A stretch of 64,000 nucleotides of DNA. It comes from Gnetum montanum (lineage: Eukaryota > Streptophyta > Gnetopsida > Gnetales > Gnetaceae). The notes under the pieces are model-generated. The model did no database searches. It was not told where the DNA came from and saw nothing but the letters and a program-made list of their open reading frames with translations. A program made the translations under genes and the position numbers. The stretch is from positions 642 through 64,641 of the forward strand of contig MNCI01004262.1 in the NCBI GenBank assembly GCA_015680685.1, written 5' to 3'. This document shows, piece after piece, positions 34,220-46,582 of the stretch (position 1 is the first letter of the stretch; the number at the start of each line of letters is the position of its first letter).

Positions 34220-34612
34220 TAAGATAAGCATAGTCTACTATGATTCTAAACTAGCACAGATAGTCTGCTATGACTATAAACTGACATAGAATGTCCGTTA
34301 TGATGTTAAACTAATACAGAGCATCCTTGGGCTATGACATTAAATTAGCACCCACAACAAACCCATCCACTATGATATTAAACTGGCACAGCAACTCCGT
34401 TATGATGTTAAACTAGCACAGCTTGTCCTTGGGCTATGACATTAAATTAGCATCCACAACATAGTCTGCTATGACTTTAAACTAGCATCGACCATCCTTG
34501 CATCATGATGATAAATTGGCATAACATCCACCATCTGCTATGATGTTAAACTAGCATATGGGAATTTTCTAGGACTATAAACTAGCACATCATGATTTTC
34601 GAGGATCTTAAA
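34220..34612 (+). repeat. Element A: tandem array after integrase, core GATGTTAAACTAGCA
   Basis: About 12 units of 27-40 bp, for example GTCCGTTATGATGTTAAACT. It is the decayed counterpart of the array at 476-925 in C; CGACGT there has become TGATGT here. Confidence 0.88.
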
Positions 34613-36177
34613 CTGGGTTTGCAGTTTAGCATGCATGGTTTAACATCCACAATTCTGTGGATAAGCAAGCATGAATACTTCCCATCCTCTGTGAACTGCC
34701 CACATCTCGATGGGCTAGGTGGGTGGGACATTTGTAGTGTCACCACCCTCAGCATTCTACTAATCCTTCAGAAATGCCCTTAGCCTTTTTGCTGACCTTC
34801 CAAAGTAACCACCACCATTTCCAGTAGTACCACCCCCAAGCTATGCCAATAACATCTTAAACCTTCGGTGTTTCATTAGTGGTTGGGGCTCTCACCATCA
34901 ACACTATCCACTAGAGTCCTAGTAGTACTATGGCCCAGCCATAGCACTATCATCCTCTAGCCTTCACCATTTCTTGGACTTGGAAGTGCATCCAGCAACA
35001 TGGCTTCTGGCCATCCTACTGGATTTCTAAGCTCCTGTCCTTAGTGTGGAGTCTTGAGCACCTGGATCGCCATCACCTTCAACCACCTTGTTGGCCTCCC
35101 TTAGGTGCTTGCTTCCAATGTGTCTACTAGAGCTTTTGTAGCCTTTTGGCTATGAGATCTACACTAGCCTTCCTACTTTCACACTGCAAGCTCTTACAAT
35201 TGGTCTAGCACTCATGGCACTTGCAGTGCCCTCACAACTAGTAGTTGCTTTTATCACTCATTTTGTGTGGTTGTTTTCTTATTTCCTCTACATTATGTTT
35301 GCAAGACAAAGCCCTATAGGTGGTCATTCGAAGGCATGATTCATTGAAATAGCAAGGCATCACATTGCTTCGATGTGCTTGGTTGCACTTGCCAAAATGA
35401 TCGAGAGTGCACATCCCTATTACCTTGCTATAACCCACTCACATTTGCCCCTTTACCTCACACTTCCCAACTTTCCCTGCAAGCTTCTTCGATGTGTATG
35501 GCATCCTTTTTTCAGTTGACCATAGAACCCATGATGGAAGTAATGCAACTCGTCCAATGAGAAGCTTTTGTGGGCTAGTCAAAGCCCAAGTGGATGTAAT
35601 GCAACTCATCCCAAGGAAGAAACACCTATCCTATAAGCATAACACAGTTGCCGCTAAGCAAAGCCCATTGAGTGGCATGTAGTCCACTTGATAATAAGCA
35701 TCTTGCAACTAACATCTCAAAAAAAATGAAAAACATATCCCTAAACAAAAATCTAGCAAAGTTGCAATTTCGCAACTGATCCAACCCTAAATTTGCCACT
35801 ACCTTCTCATAAACACTCTAACAAGAGGCCAACATGTTAGGGGTAAGACAATCTGGTGCTATGGGTGAAGGCTCTCTCATAAGCACTTCGATGAGAGGAC
35901 ATCATTTGGTGATAAGCCAACCTAATGCCATGATCATAGTCAGCCATGCTAACTCTGCATCTTGCAGCATGATACATCATTCACATCTCATTCCTCTTTT
36001 TCTATATCAAGCTAATTCCCTACACAGATTACCTATACCATACCATTCCCCTTAGCACTCTTAAACCTAGTGAAACACCATCCAATTGGCTACCGATGAG
36101 CAATGTTGGTGTTGTGTCTATTGTGGTGTTTCAGGTTTTTTGTTGACATCTCTCAGGCCACTCCTCCAAATGTTGAC
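34613..36177 (+). other. Element A: 3' untranslated internal region
   Basis: About 1.5 kb with no credible gene; the short frames here are not supported by motifs. The start aligns with 930-1370 in element C. Confidence 0.5.
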
Positions 36178-36186
36178 AAAGAGGGG
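36178..36186 (+). promoter_or_regulatory. Element A: polypurine tract
   Basis: AAAGAGGGG, followed by CTAG and the LTR start TGAAACACC at 36191. Confidence 0.8.
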
Positions 36187-36190
36187 CTAG

Positions 36191-37903
36191 TGAAACACCA
36201 CCAAATTTGAGCAACAACATTGCAATGGAAAATTCTTCTAAGTTTCAACTCAAGGCAAATTTTTCTAAGTGTTTGGCCCATGATCCCATTGCTAGGGCTA
36301 CACTCTAGAGTGTAGCCAATGTAGCATGCAACACAACTAGATTTGCAAAATTTTCGAAGTGTCAAACAACAAATGTAAAAAATTTTCTAAGTGTCTTGCT
36401 ATGCTTACATCCCTCTTGCTACACTCTCTAGCTTAACAAGCATAGCAGTGCTCCAATGGCTAGCCTACACTAGTATCAACCTAGAAGTTGCCAAGCTAGC
36501 TCAGCATGGAAGAAGTATTTGGTAGATCTAACTCTTGAACCTACCCTTTCTACTACACTCTCGAGCGTAGCTAACGTAGTAAGAACAAGGACCACAAATT
36601 TTTCTAAGTGTTCGTGCCATGCTCTGTCTCATCTTGCTACACTCTCTAGTGTAGTAAGCGTAGTAGCACTAGACTTTAGTTTTTGTAAGAATTGCCTAAC
36701 CACTGTGCTACACTTCAGAGCATAGTTAGCATAGCAATAAGAAATTGCCTCCAAAACTTCCAGAGCTTAACACAAGCCTTCATTCTAACTCTAGCACTCC
36801 TCTAACAAGTAGAATTAGCAACTTGAACTCTTTTTTGTAACTCATCTTCTATGTCCCAAAATTGTACCTACACTCGATCCCACTCAAAAGAGGGAAGAAC
36901 ATAGTCCCAAAGCATAGCCTCCAAATTACAATGTTTTGCACTATTTGCAAGTACATTGCAATCTTGGTACATGCAATCTTAGCAACGTAGCCAGTCTAGC
37001 AGTCTCCCAGGGTCAAGTGGAGCATACCAAAGCGTAGCACCAGTTGTCCCACTAGGAGTGTAGCAAAGGTCAGCATAGCCCCACTTACCCCTTTGCTATG
37101 TGACACTAAATTTGCACTTTGCACTAACCCTAAGTGTATAAATACCCTCGCATTCCACACTCTAGTGGTTAGCATTTCATTCTAGCTATGGGCATTTGAA
37201 GCATTTGGCTAGCAAATCCAAGTAGCAGTTAGTATCTCAAAGCACCACTTAGCACCTAAAGCACCTTCAGTGCCACATACAATGGAGCGTATTAGCACCT
37301 TAGCAACACCTTTGTGTCCCACTCAGCACCATAGTGCACTACAAGCCCATAGGACATCATGGTAGCCAACCCAATAGGCTCAAATCTTGTAGCAGATGTT
37401 AGTCTTCACCCTAGGACACCCCAAAGACTCTAGCTGTGCTACTACTATGCCTACCTGTACACTACATACCTCTGCAAAGATCATTTGTAATTTCTATGCT
37501 CCCTATCTAGGGTGGTATCATCCTCTCTTTCTCTCAAACTCCATTACATTTTGAGCATTTTCTTTGACATTCAATACCACATTCACACTTTTTCATTATT
37601 TTACATACTTTTTGCACACTTGCACCACTATTCTCATGCCACGAGATCCTACTACACTCAGGCCTAGTTGACCTCAATACTATTGAGAATACCATTAATG
37701 CTTGCATTTTCAGCTAACCACGCCATCCCCCAATTACACCCAATATCCCATTTGTAGCCAATGAAGTCCCTATTTAATCAACAAGATCATTTAGGATAGT
37801 CTACCTCCATTTCCTAGCAAAGGCCCTTGTGCAAAGACAGGGTTAAGGCTATGTGCCTGTGAACCACTCAGCATTCCAGCCGTCGATGTTTTTGGTCGCT
37901 ACA
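36191..37903 (+). mobile_element. Element A: 3' LTR (1,713 bp)
   Basis: From TGAAACACCACC to GGTCGCTACA, aligned end to end with 19347-21037. The TATA box is at 37137. CTACACTCTAGAGTGTAG at 36298 is a good surviving palindrome. It is followed by GATGA, the target-site copy, and B2 RNase H sequence (CACTATGGTCTATGTG). Confidence 0.92.
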
Positions 37904-37908
37904 GATGA
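37904..37908. repeat. Target-site duplication, right of element A
   Basis: GATGA, partner of GATGG at 19342-19346. Confidence 0.85.
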
Positions 37909-39470
37909 CACTATGGTCTATGTGCACAAAAACCTTGTATCCAAGCACATAATGCCAAAAAATTTCTAGCGTAAACACCACTACCATCAACTCTTTCTCT
38001 ATGGTGGTGTAGTTTAATTATGCACCACAATGCTTTGGCTACTATAGTGGATGTAGTATGGATGTTTCTTATCATCTAACTATGTTAGCACTACTCCCAA
38101 GGCATAATTTGCTGCATCCATCATGATATAAAATGGCCTAGACTAGTCAAGTGGTTGTAGAATTAGAGTTTCTACATGTTTTTGTTTCAGTTTTAGGAAT
38201 GTTTTTCACATTTCATGATCTAGACAAAGGAATCATCTTTCTTTGTTAGCTCCACCAATGGTTTTGTGATCTTAGAGAGATTCTCTATAAATCACTGGTA
38301 GTAGCCAATATGTCCAAGGAATGACCAAACATCTTTAACTATTTCTATCTAATCAGGTATTCCATAGATTACCCTTATTTTCTCAAGGTCTACCTCAATT
38401 CCTACTTGTGATATTCTATCCCAATACAATGCCCTCCTGGACCATTAAGTGACTTTTCTGCCAATTGTATCGTAAGTTGATTTCAACACATCATTTTAGC
38501 ACTTGCTAAAGGTAGTCTAGGGCTTGCTCAAATGTGCCTCCATAAGTGGAGAATTCATCCATGAAGAATTCCATACCACTACCAATCTGTTGTTGAAAAA
38601 TGCTTTAAGACTAGGCATTAGAATGTAGCAAGAGCAATCAATAGACCAAATGGCATCTTGCGATACGCAAAAGTCCCCCAAGGACTTGTGAATGTTGTCT
38701 TTGCTTAGTCTTCTAGTGTAATTTGAATTTGATTATAGCCACTATAACCATCTAGAAAATTGTAGTAGCAATGCCCAGATATTGTGTGAAGAACCTAGTC
38801 AACAAATGGCAATAGAAAATGATCTTTGAATGTTGCCATATTCAGTAGCTGAAAGTTTATGCAAACCCACCACTTGCCACCTTTCTTTGGAACAATTACG
38901 AGCGGACTAACCCACTCACTATTTGCAATGGTATAAATGAACCCCACCTTGAGGAGTTGCTCGATTTCCTACTTGACAATCTACTTCAACTTGGGGTTCA
39001 ATCACCTCTGTGGCTATCTTTTTGGCTTCATGGCCAGGTCGATGTTGATGTGATGTCGACGTATCCTAGGATCAATCCCTGTGAGTTTAGAATATGACCA
39101 AGCAAAAGCTGCTAATCACATTTCAACTACCTTCAACAGTATCTTTTTCTACTCTAAAGCAAGATTTGCATTAATTATAACCAAATTCCCATTTTTCACA
39201 GACACATATTTCATTCTGGCCAGTAACATTTTTAGTTTGAGGGGCTCTTGTTTAAAATTTTCAGGAATTTCCAACTCTTCCCAATGAGTATCATCAAAGA
39301 GTTGGTGATGAACTTACTCAAGTTCATCCATGCTCATGACATATGCACATGTCAGGCTCTCAATTGGTTCCATACAAAGTGTGATGCTTTCAAAATTAGT
39401 GGTCAACCACTAGGTGTCCTCTTGTTTTGTGGCTACTGCATATAGACACCTTTGAATTTCTACTTCTGGC
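37909..39470 (-). pseudogene. Element B2: reverse transcriptase and first part of RNase H (decayed)
   Basis: Reverse strand. The RT starts near 39100, and its fingers motif (VASGGF, from 38885) matches RMCIEFRLL of B4. The site near 38565 reads GMEFFMDEFS: the second catalytic Asp of FMDD is Glu. Further on come ASSFLGH-type text (WSFLGHIGYYQ near 38320) and the RNase H start, cut at 37909 by element A. Upstream sequence to 39470 is the linker after protease. Many stops. Role as in B4. Confidence 0.82.
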
Positions 39471-39499
39471 ACACACTGCTCGTATGTAGAGATAGATGC

Positions 39500-40174
39500 T
39501 TACTTTACAACCCAGAGTTTTTGCACACAATTGCACCCTATATCACTATACGTGATGCATGGAACTCTCTTCTTCTTGATCTTTCCAAATGCATTTTCTT
39601 TAGATATTTCCAAGGAAAGATCTTTAATGCCCATTTGTGCATCAACAATGCTCAACCATGCCCTTCCCATGATGATTGGAAAATCCCCTTTGTAATTCTC
39701 CACCTTGATCACTAGAAAATTAACAGGATTAAACCACCCATAGACAATGGTCATGATGTCTTCTACCAATCCCAATGGAACAATGATGGACTGGTCTATC
39801 AATTCTAATCTTATATTGCTCTTCTTGAGAGGAGGCAAGTTCCATGCAGTGTGCATCTCATGGGAAACTAAATTGACATCAAAACTTGAATTGAGAAGAG
39901 CCTTGCATGATTCATTCCCAGTAATCTGCAAATAAATTAGAGAACTTCTAGGATCCGCTAATTTCCTAGGAAGGCTTCCAACACATATCCAATTAAATAC
40001 AGTATGAATGAGCATGATGGTATGAATCCTAGGCACATTTTGGTTTAAAGGGGACTGGAAGGTGTGTGATACAGAGGAAGATGCAAGAGTAGGGTTATCA
40101 ACTGTAGGTGTATGTGAGGGCTTAGGAGGACTACGATTTCGAAAGAAAGGTCTTTTCTTTGATTGAGTGTTCAA
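39500..40174 (-). pseudogene. Element B2: aspartic protease region (open 224 codons)
   Basis: This is the longest open frame in the window apart from the C array frame. On the reverse strand it covers a basic, proline-rich linker, then the retropepsin-like domain: KALLNSSFDVNLVSHEMH (about residues 91-108, where Asn replaces the catalytic Asp) and the conserved IIMGRAWLSIV near residue 167. The catalytic change means it would be inactive as it stands. The enzyme would process Gag-Pol. Stops follow directly before the RT linker. Confidence 0.78.
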
Positions 40175-42562
40175 CCCATCCGATTGATAAACTGGTTATA
40201 GATTAATGGGCCTTGTAGCATTGTGTTGTTATGGTTGAGCTGGTAATTCATCCTGCATAGGTGGAGTAGGTGGTAGCTATGCAAGTGAAGGAGAAACATG
40301 TGCAAGAACAAGAGAAGGATAAAGATAAGAGGTGGTATCCCTTCTTTCATGTGGAGAATGAGTTCAATAATAATTAGAAGAATGGTAGTAAGGCTAGAAA
40401 GTAGATATGTGACTTGAGGAGTCACGTGAAGGCATGGGTTGTTGAATGTAGTAACCATATAGATTAGGCTACTGGTAAGGGTATTGCTACCTTGGTGGTG
40501 CCAGTGCCCACGATTGTGGTTGCTGCCACTGTTGATACTACTCCTATGGTTGTAGTGGACCTCCACTTGGATAATAGTGCTATTGTTAGTGGAACTACCT
40601 AAAATTACCTTAAGGATAAGGTAATATTCTAGATGTTTGCCTTTGTGTAAGTCATGGATTTAAGGCATACACCCCTAGACTCTGTAAGTGTGACACAACG
40701 AGGCAAGATCCCTTAGGATGCTCATACTAATAGATGTCACATCCACAATCATCATCTAATTCATTATCCACAACTTCTTCTATTGCAGCAATTTTACCCT
40801 TACATTTAAGATAAGCACGTTCAACTTCTTTACACCTCCTACACTCATGATCACTACCTTGTTTTTTGGACTCTTTAGCAATTTTGAGGATACCATGAAA
40901 TCTACTATCCATGAAGTCCCATAACTAATCAACCTTGGTTGTAAGTTCAGACTAAAATTTTTAAAGTGGCAAGGTTTTCTTATTCACCCTCTCATCAAGT
41001 ATGCACTTTTCCTCACTAGTGCAAAATTAAACCTCCCTCTTGCGAATGGAAGGATCACAGTTGTACTCTTCCACACTTTCTATTTTTCCTAGTTTGTCCT
41101 CCTCTTTAACTACCTACTTGATTAATTGTTGTATCTAATAGGCACTTAGTTCTAACAGTTGCCCCTAGACATAGACACCAAGGGTTCTCCTCATTTTTTA
41201 TTGAAGCCTATCTACTATGTGGCGAAGTTGATCTAGTTAAGAATAATCATGGCTAGGACATTTGTGCATCAAGGAATAATATCAGTCGATGATGGCATCC
41301 AAGGGTTTATGTGTTCCTTATTTCCATCCTTGGATTTTCCTTCTCAAGTTGGACACTCTGGAGTACATTTGATATTTATCATTGATCAACTCGAGCATGG
41401 TACTCCATCATTTGATAGATTCTATCTCTAAGGACCAATACTAGTTCTCTGCTTCTTTGATGAGTATCCTAGGGAACAACTTAAGTTTTTTCCACTCATT
41501 CTCTATGTTCTACAAGGCACATGCATCTTGAAAAACTTGAAGATGGTTCTACAAATTAGAGTTATATCCTCCTTCAAATCAAGGAATATTGTTCATTTCT
41601 AACCTTTTGATTTGACTATCCTTCACATGCCTTATTGGAATTCTTGCTACCTTTGCAATATTAAGCATACTTTGAATAACAAGTAGAGGCTCATTGAGGC
41701 CTTGATCATAGTGCCTATGATACCCTTGACTACCCCTTCATTTGCGACGTGTCTCTCTTGAACATCTACATCCCTGATCTTGCCTTTCCTGATGGTCTCT
41801 TTAATCATTTTGGTCCTATCAGTTATTTTTTTCATTTTGATCACCTCCATCAGGGTCTCACCTTTTGTTGTCATGGTTAGAGCCAGAAGAAGATGATGAT
41901 GATGACGAAGGGAAAGAGCAAGGAGAACTAGCACCAACATGGTGCCTACTTCCACCTCTACAACAATCATGATCATGATCACAATCTTACTTTTTGTTTG
42001 CATCCCTACCTTGACTTGCCCCTTTGGATCTTTTTTATTCATTAGATTCCTTGTTACTAGAACCAAGATTGTGAATTGTGGATTGCAAGTTCTAATTTTA
42101 ACCTCCATCACCAAAGTCAAAGAGAGGAGTTTAATTAAATGGAAAATCCCCAAAGAAGTGTTCCTCACTAGCTTGTTGGTATAGCAAGAATGGAGAATCA
42201 TTAAGTCCTTTTCTCTTCAAAAATTCATAGCATTGTTCTAGTTGTCGATCCCATAGACGTTGTGCTTTAGTGGGATGATAATCCTTGGCATTAGTATCTT
42301 CCATAATATACTCTACATGGCAATCCTGGAGACCACATTGGATAAGCATTTGGTAGAGCATTGCAAGAACAACTCAATCGGGTGGCAACACAATGTTTCC
42401 TTCCATGTTGCACCATAGTAGCTATTGATCCTAGTGTAGGATGAAGGTGAAGTTTGGTAAATACTCATTAGGATGAGTATATACAATTTGATATTTTTAA
42501 GACACTAGCAGATAAGCTTTATCAAACTTTGATGAAGAATCACTCCTATGAGAAGAAGACAT
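40175..42562 (-). pseudogene. Element B2: gag (decayed)
   Basis: Reverse strand, ATG at 42562-42560 (MSSSHRSDSSSKFDKAYLLV). A 76-codon open piece (42361-42131) reads AKDYHPTKAQRLWDRQLEQC. Further parts: a Ser-rich linker (41960-41870), an acidic piece with paired Cys (40912-40727, HECRRCKEVERAYLKCK) and a Gln/Pro-rich stretch (PQSWALAPP near 40520). The order resembles gag of Athila-type elements. Multiple frameshifts; homology is by layout more than by clear motif. Confidence 0.65.
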
Positions 42563-42701
42563 TTTTAGTTAGAAGAATAAAAATCACAGTGTGCTTCTAA
42601 ATATTGTTGTAGTAATCTTGAGATGTGATGTGACTCTAAGGTTCATTACAACAATTTAAATACTTTCACTAGGTCCTAGATAGTGCATGAAACAATCAAA
42701 A

Positions 42702-42721
42702 GGTCCTCAGAAACAGCACCA
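42702..42721 (-). promoter_or_regulatory. Element B2: primer-binding site
   Basis: Reverse strand TGGTGCTGTTTCTGAGGACC begins one base after the 5' LTR end. It resembles the tRNA-Asp site used by Athila (TGGCGCCGTTGCCGGGGA) with several transitions. Confidence 0.65.
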
Positions 42722-42722
42722 A

Positions 42723-43548
42723 TGATGAGCAGCGAACTACCCCTACATCCAACATATGAATCACTAAGACGTTACACATGATCCGATCAAATTCTGTGAA
42801 CCTATAGTTATCTAGTATACTTGTTTCTCTAGGATGTAAAATGAGCATTGAGAACATTCATTGTCTTTCCAACTACACTTGTGAGGCTCAAGGATATGGT
42901 TTAAGTGTAATTTAGGTATATGATTTTTTATCATTTTATGTTTCATAAATGTGATTGCCTACAACAAGAATTGAAAGTGAAGTAATTTAAAATCTAATTT
43001 TTTTACTACCTATCTAGCCTAACACAAGTAACCACCCCACTTCCCTAAACAAATCCTAAACACATATAGTGCTACTAGGCTACCAAACATTAAGCATTGC
43101 TGGGTTACCAAGTACTATATGTATGCTCAAAGTGGTTATGCTTGCATTCATTAACTGTTGGAAATAAATTACTTAACTGAAATGCAATAAAGTAAAGTGC
43201 ATTAAAAGAAACATTAATCTAGTCTCAATGCTACAAAGATTATCAAAAGAGTTCATTTTATTCCCATCACACTGCTGTGCTCAGGTACATTAATGCTTGA
43301 ACAAAGAACCGTACACACTTAGACTCCTTCTATGGGCACTCAGAAAATATTCTAACTCTAAGGAAAATAAATTGCAAGAGCTTCGCTACTCTAGCTAAAA
43401 AATAACTTGAAAACTATGCAAAAATTGAAGCCCAAGCACTATATTTATAGGCTAGGGTATATACCCTGATGTCGGATACCTGATGTCATAGCCAGACCCC
43501 AACGTCATGTACCTAACATTGCGGCAACTGAAAAACAGTGATTCATCA
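42723..43548 (-). mobile_element. Element B2: 5' LTR (826 bp)
   Basis: Reverse strand from TGATGAATCACTG to TTCGCTGCTCATCA, retaining TGATGA/TCATCA termini. It aligns with 14848-15663. TATA box at 43440-43449. Confidence 0.85.
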
Positions 43549-44034
43549 AGCCCTAAGCAATGATGGTAATGGCTTGACAAAATTCCCCTCATCTTCTAGT
43601 ATAGTTAGGCTATTTGTTATGATGTATTACACCAGTTATGTACTATGGCTACTAGTTGCTAGTATGTTGTTAGCATTTATCAATTTTAGAGACTATGTAT
43701 TGTTTATTATTTGTTAGAATGTGTAACTATGGCTACTATTATGAATTTCTTGGTTATATGAGGCTACATTTTGGTTTTGGCTCTCACATTACTACATGTC
43801 TACAATTTTTTTAGTTTTTTTCTTTGTTTTATATTTTTTTATACAAATATTAATGGTAAATGTAATCTATGAGTTAAGGTAAAAAATGAAAAACAAGGCT
43901 ACAAAGTAAAATTAATAAATAAAATATGATGTAATAAAAATTATAAAATAAGGCATAAACATGCAAGTAAAGATTATAAACAATTCCATTAAGTAAGCTA
44001 GCCACAATTCATGTACAAGGGGAAGAAAGAAGAG
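43549..44034 (-). other. Element D: internal sequence beside B2
   Basis: AT-rich, no gene seen. AGCCC at 43549-43553 is the candidate right target-site copy of B2. Confidence 0.45.
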
Positions 44035-44145
44035 TTCATCATATTTAACTAGTTTTAGGTACTGGCAAGCTAATGCTTCACTAGTTTTAGACCCTTGCAA
44101 ATCATTGGTTTACTAGTTTTAGGCCCTGGCAAGCCATAGCCACAC
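44035..44145 (-). repeat. Element D: short tandem array after protease, core GGCCTAAAACTAG
   Basis: Three to four units on the reverse strand (CAGGGCCTAAAACTAGTAAA and variants). Same core and same place relative to protease as 26578-26912 in A. Confidence 0.72.
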
Positions 44146-44279
44146 TCATCTAACAAGCATGAGATAATTTTTAAAAAGCGTACCAACATAAAATAAATGT
44201 CGAAACATGGTATAAGGCTACAAAAGAAAATAAATAATCATTTAAAAAAGAAAATAATCATTTAAAAAAGAAGGGATGA

Positions 44280-44590
44280 GTTGTCAATTATAAATTTGTT
44301 GTTTGATTTTTGATAAATCAAGGAGCCCCTTTTGTACAATTTTATGCTCACTATTCTTCTTATGCAATATGGCAAGAGGTAGGTGTTCTTGTTGATTATG
44401 TAATGTAGTAGAGTTAGCAATATTAATGTTGTTATTGTTGTAGGTCCCAACTTGAGCATCGGGAGTTTCATATTAAAATTCCACTTTTGATCCTCATTCA
44501 ACATTGACATTATTAACAAATGGTAAACAAATATTATCCCTATAAATCATAATATTATTATCCTCATATGGTAAATTAATCTCCTAGTGT
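44280..44590 (-). pseudogene. Element D: protease region, C-terminal tail
   Basis: Reverse strand EINLPYED followed by NNVNVE and GSKVEF matches A (EIHLPYEGG, NNVDIDQGSEVEF). It is the continuation of the protease that solo LTR E has split. It ends near 44280 with a stop. Confidence 0.72.
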
Positions 44591-44595
44591 ATGAG
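44591..44595. repeat. Target-site duplication, left of solo LTR E
   Basis: ATGAG, repeated exactly at 46583-46587. Confidence 0.88.
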
Positions 44596-46582
44596 TGTTG
44601 CAACCAAAAACGTCGATGACTGGAACACTGAGAAGCTCACAGGTGCATAGCCTAACACCAAGTCCATGTGAGGGCCTACTAGAGGCAAAGATGTGGTGCC
44701 CTGAATGATCTTGTCGATCAAATAGGAACTTACCAAATGCAACCAAGGTGTAGTGTGGTTAGTTCTGATGCTTATGTGAAATGGTGCTAAGTGTTTAAGT
44801 GTTATCAACGATGTTAATGGTGTCAAATGTAGTTATGTTTTTTGGTGAAAATGAGGATGCCAACATGTAGAGGCCACTATCCAAGCATAGTTCAAGGCAC
44901 GACTATGTAGTGAAACAATGAGAAATGCAAATAAAATGCTAAAGAAATGTCAAGAAAGAGAGAGAGAAGCAAAACACCACCCCAAACAAGGTTAAGCACA
45001 GTTAACACCAAAAGGGATTAGAAGGTACAAAATGTACAATAGGCATAGTGGACAGTGTAGTCATAGTCTTAGGGGTGTCTAGCTATGAAGACTTGCATTT
45101 TGCTGAGGTGTTTGCATTTACTGGGTTGGCTACTATGGTGTACCATTGGCTATTGTGTCCTAGTGGGTTGTAGTGGGCTACGAGGATTTGCAACTTCACC
45201 AATATGTCTTTGGTTCTCTCCCAAGTGCTCTTTGAATTTGCAAAGTCTATGGTTTGCTAATCCTTAAATTTTCCAACCTTGAAAACATTGAGGGAACTGG
45301 GTATTTATAGGCCTAGGGTTAGCACGAAACATGAGATGGCTACTAGGTGGTAGAGGGAATAGTTGGGACTATGCTATCACCCAACTATGCTTTCCACTAA
45401 GGTTTGTGGTGTTGTGCCTTACCGTGTTTTGCAAGACTCTACAAGGTTGTGAGACTATGACTACGCTGCCAACTACATGTGTGTGTGCCAAGAGGATCAC
45501 AAGGTACCTGAAAATTGAAATTTTGGAGAATACGCTCTAGGACTACGCTCTCCACTATCTTGCATGGGATCGAGCATAGTTACAATTTTGTGGACAAAAG
45601 AAGATACAAAAGAGATGAACTTTGCTAACTACACTTGCCAAAGATGAGTCAGAGCTAAGCTAAGTGATGTTGTCATGCTGTGAAGGCCACTAGAGGCCAT
45701 TCTAGTTGACTACACTTCACTACACTCTAAATTGGGGGAGAGTATAGTCCCACACTTAGAAAACAATTTGTATGAAAAGTGGTTGTGCTACCTATGCTCT
45801 CCATTAGAGGCTAACTAGGCTCCTGACTGGGGGTGAGCATAGTCCTAGCACTTGTCAAAACTTGTGAAAACTTGCTTCTAATTGAGTACGCTGGACTACA
45901 CTCTGGGCTGGTAGAGAGCGTAGTCTCAACACTTGGAAAAATCTATGAAAGCTAGGCCTTCATGCTAACTATGCTCTCCACGAGAGGATGACTACAATCT
46001 GGGGTAGTGGAGAGCATAGTCCCAATAGTTAGAAAAAAATTTGTAGAAAAAGTAGTTATGTCCTTACTATGCTCTCCATTGGAGGCTACTATGATCCCGA
46101 TTGGGGAAGAGCATAGTCTCAGCACTTTTCAAAACTTTTGAAAACTAGCTTCTGATTGACTATGCTTAACTACGCTCTAGGCTAGGGAAGAGCATAGTCT
46201 CAACACTTCAAAAAATCTATGAAAACTAGGCCTTCATGTTGACTATGCTCTCCATGAGAGGTTGACTATGCTCTGGGGTAGTGGAGAGTGTAGTCCCAGC
46301 ACTTACAAAAAAATTTGTAGAAAAAGTGGGTATGTGCTAACTATGCTCTCCACTAGAGGCTAACTATGCTCCTGACTGGGGAAGAGTGTGGTCTCAGCAC
46401 TTAGAAAAATTTGCAGCTTTTAGCTTCACAATTACACTTAGCAAAAATTGCAAAACTGGCCTTTGTGTTGAGTATGCTCTCTACTAAAGGTTGACTACAC
46501 TCTCAACCAGGTTTAAGCGTAGTCTCAACACTTAGCCAAATTTGTACTCAAGACACTGTAGTCCAAATTTGGTAGTGTTTCA
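44596..46582 (-). mobile_element. Solo LTR E, Tat-type (1,987 bp), inside protease of D
   Basis: Reverse strand from TGAAACACTACC to GGTTGCAACA, aligned at both ends with LTRs of A. Flanked by perfect ATGAG copies with no internal region, so it arose by recombination between two LTRs. Reverse-strand TATA box CTATAAATAC at 45301-45310. A higher-order repeat makes it longer than the LTRs of A. Confidence 0.9.
45720..46540 (-). repeat. LTR E: higher-order tandem repeat, ~274-bp period of ~91-bp subunits
   Basis: GGCCTTCATG occurs at 45955 and 46229 (274 bp apart); AAAAAGTGGTT/AAAAAGTAGTT/AAAAAGTGGGT recur near 45775, 46048 and 46322. Each subunit contains CTATGCTCTCCA...GAGAGCATAGT, a 91-bp palindrome-bearing monomer; every third monomer is more alike. 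Confidence 0.8.

Larger units (their letters stand above)
19347..37903 (+). mobile_element. Element A: complete Tat/Ogre-like LTR retrotransposon (18.6 kb)
   Basis: A runs from 5' LTR (19347-21037) through primer site, gag, a duplicated protease region, a 4.3-kb spacer with an antisense gene, RT, two RNase H domains, integrase and tandem array to polypurine tract and 3' LTR (36191-37903). Size, domain order, the second RNase H and the large spacer between protease and RT agree with the Tat lineage, where Ogre elements carry an intron at that place. All genes have many stops and frameshifts. It interrupts B2 within RNase H. Confidence 0.92.
14848..43548 (-). mobile_element. Element B2: Athila-like LTR retrotransposon, split by element A
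   Basis: On the reverse strand B2 has a 5' LTR (43548-42723), primer site, gag, protease, RT, RNase H, integrase, a 2-kb 3' region, polypurine tract and 3' LTR (15663-14848). Removing element A (19347-37908 with its target duplication) leaves about 10.1 kb. All coding parts carry many stops. Order and motifs match B4. The RT style (FMDEFS in place of FMDDFS) and the primer site place it with Athila-type Ty3/gypsy elements; it lies inside D. Confidence 0.88.

Noticed and set aside
41647-42201. 184-codon reverse frame
   Set aside because: Lies in B2 gag but its text (Ile/Leu/Thr/Lys-rich, no gag motif) looks like the wrong frame; another frame gives the Ser-rich gag linker.
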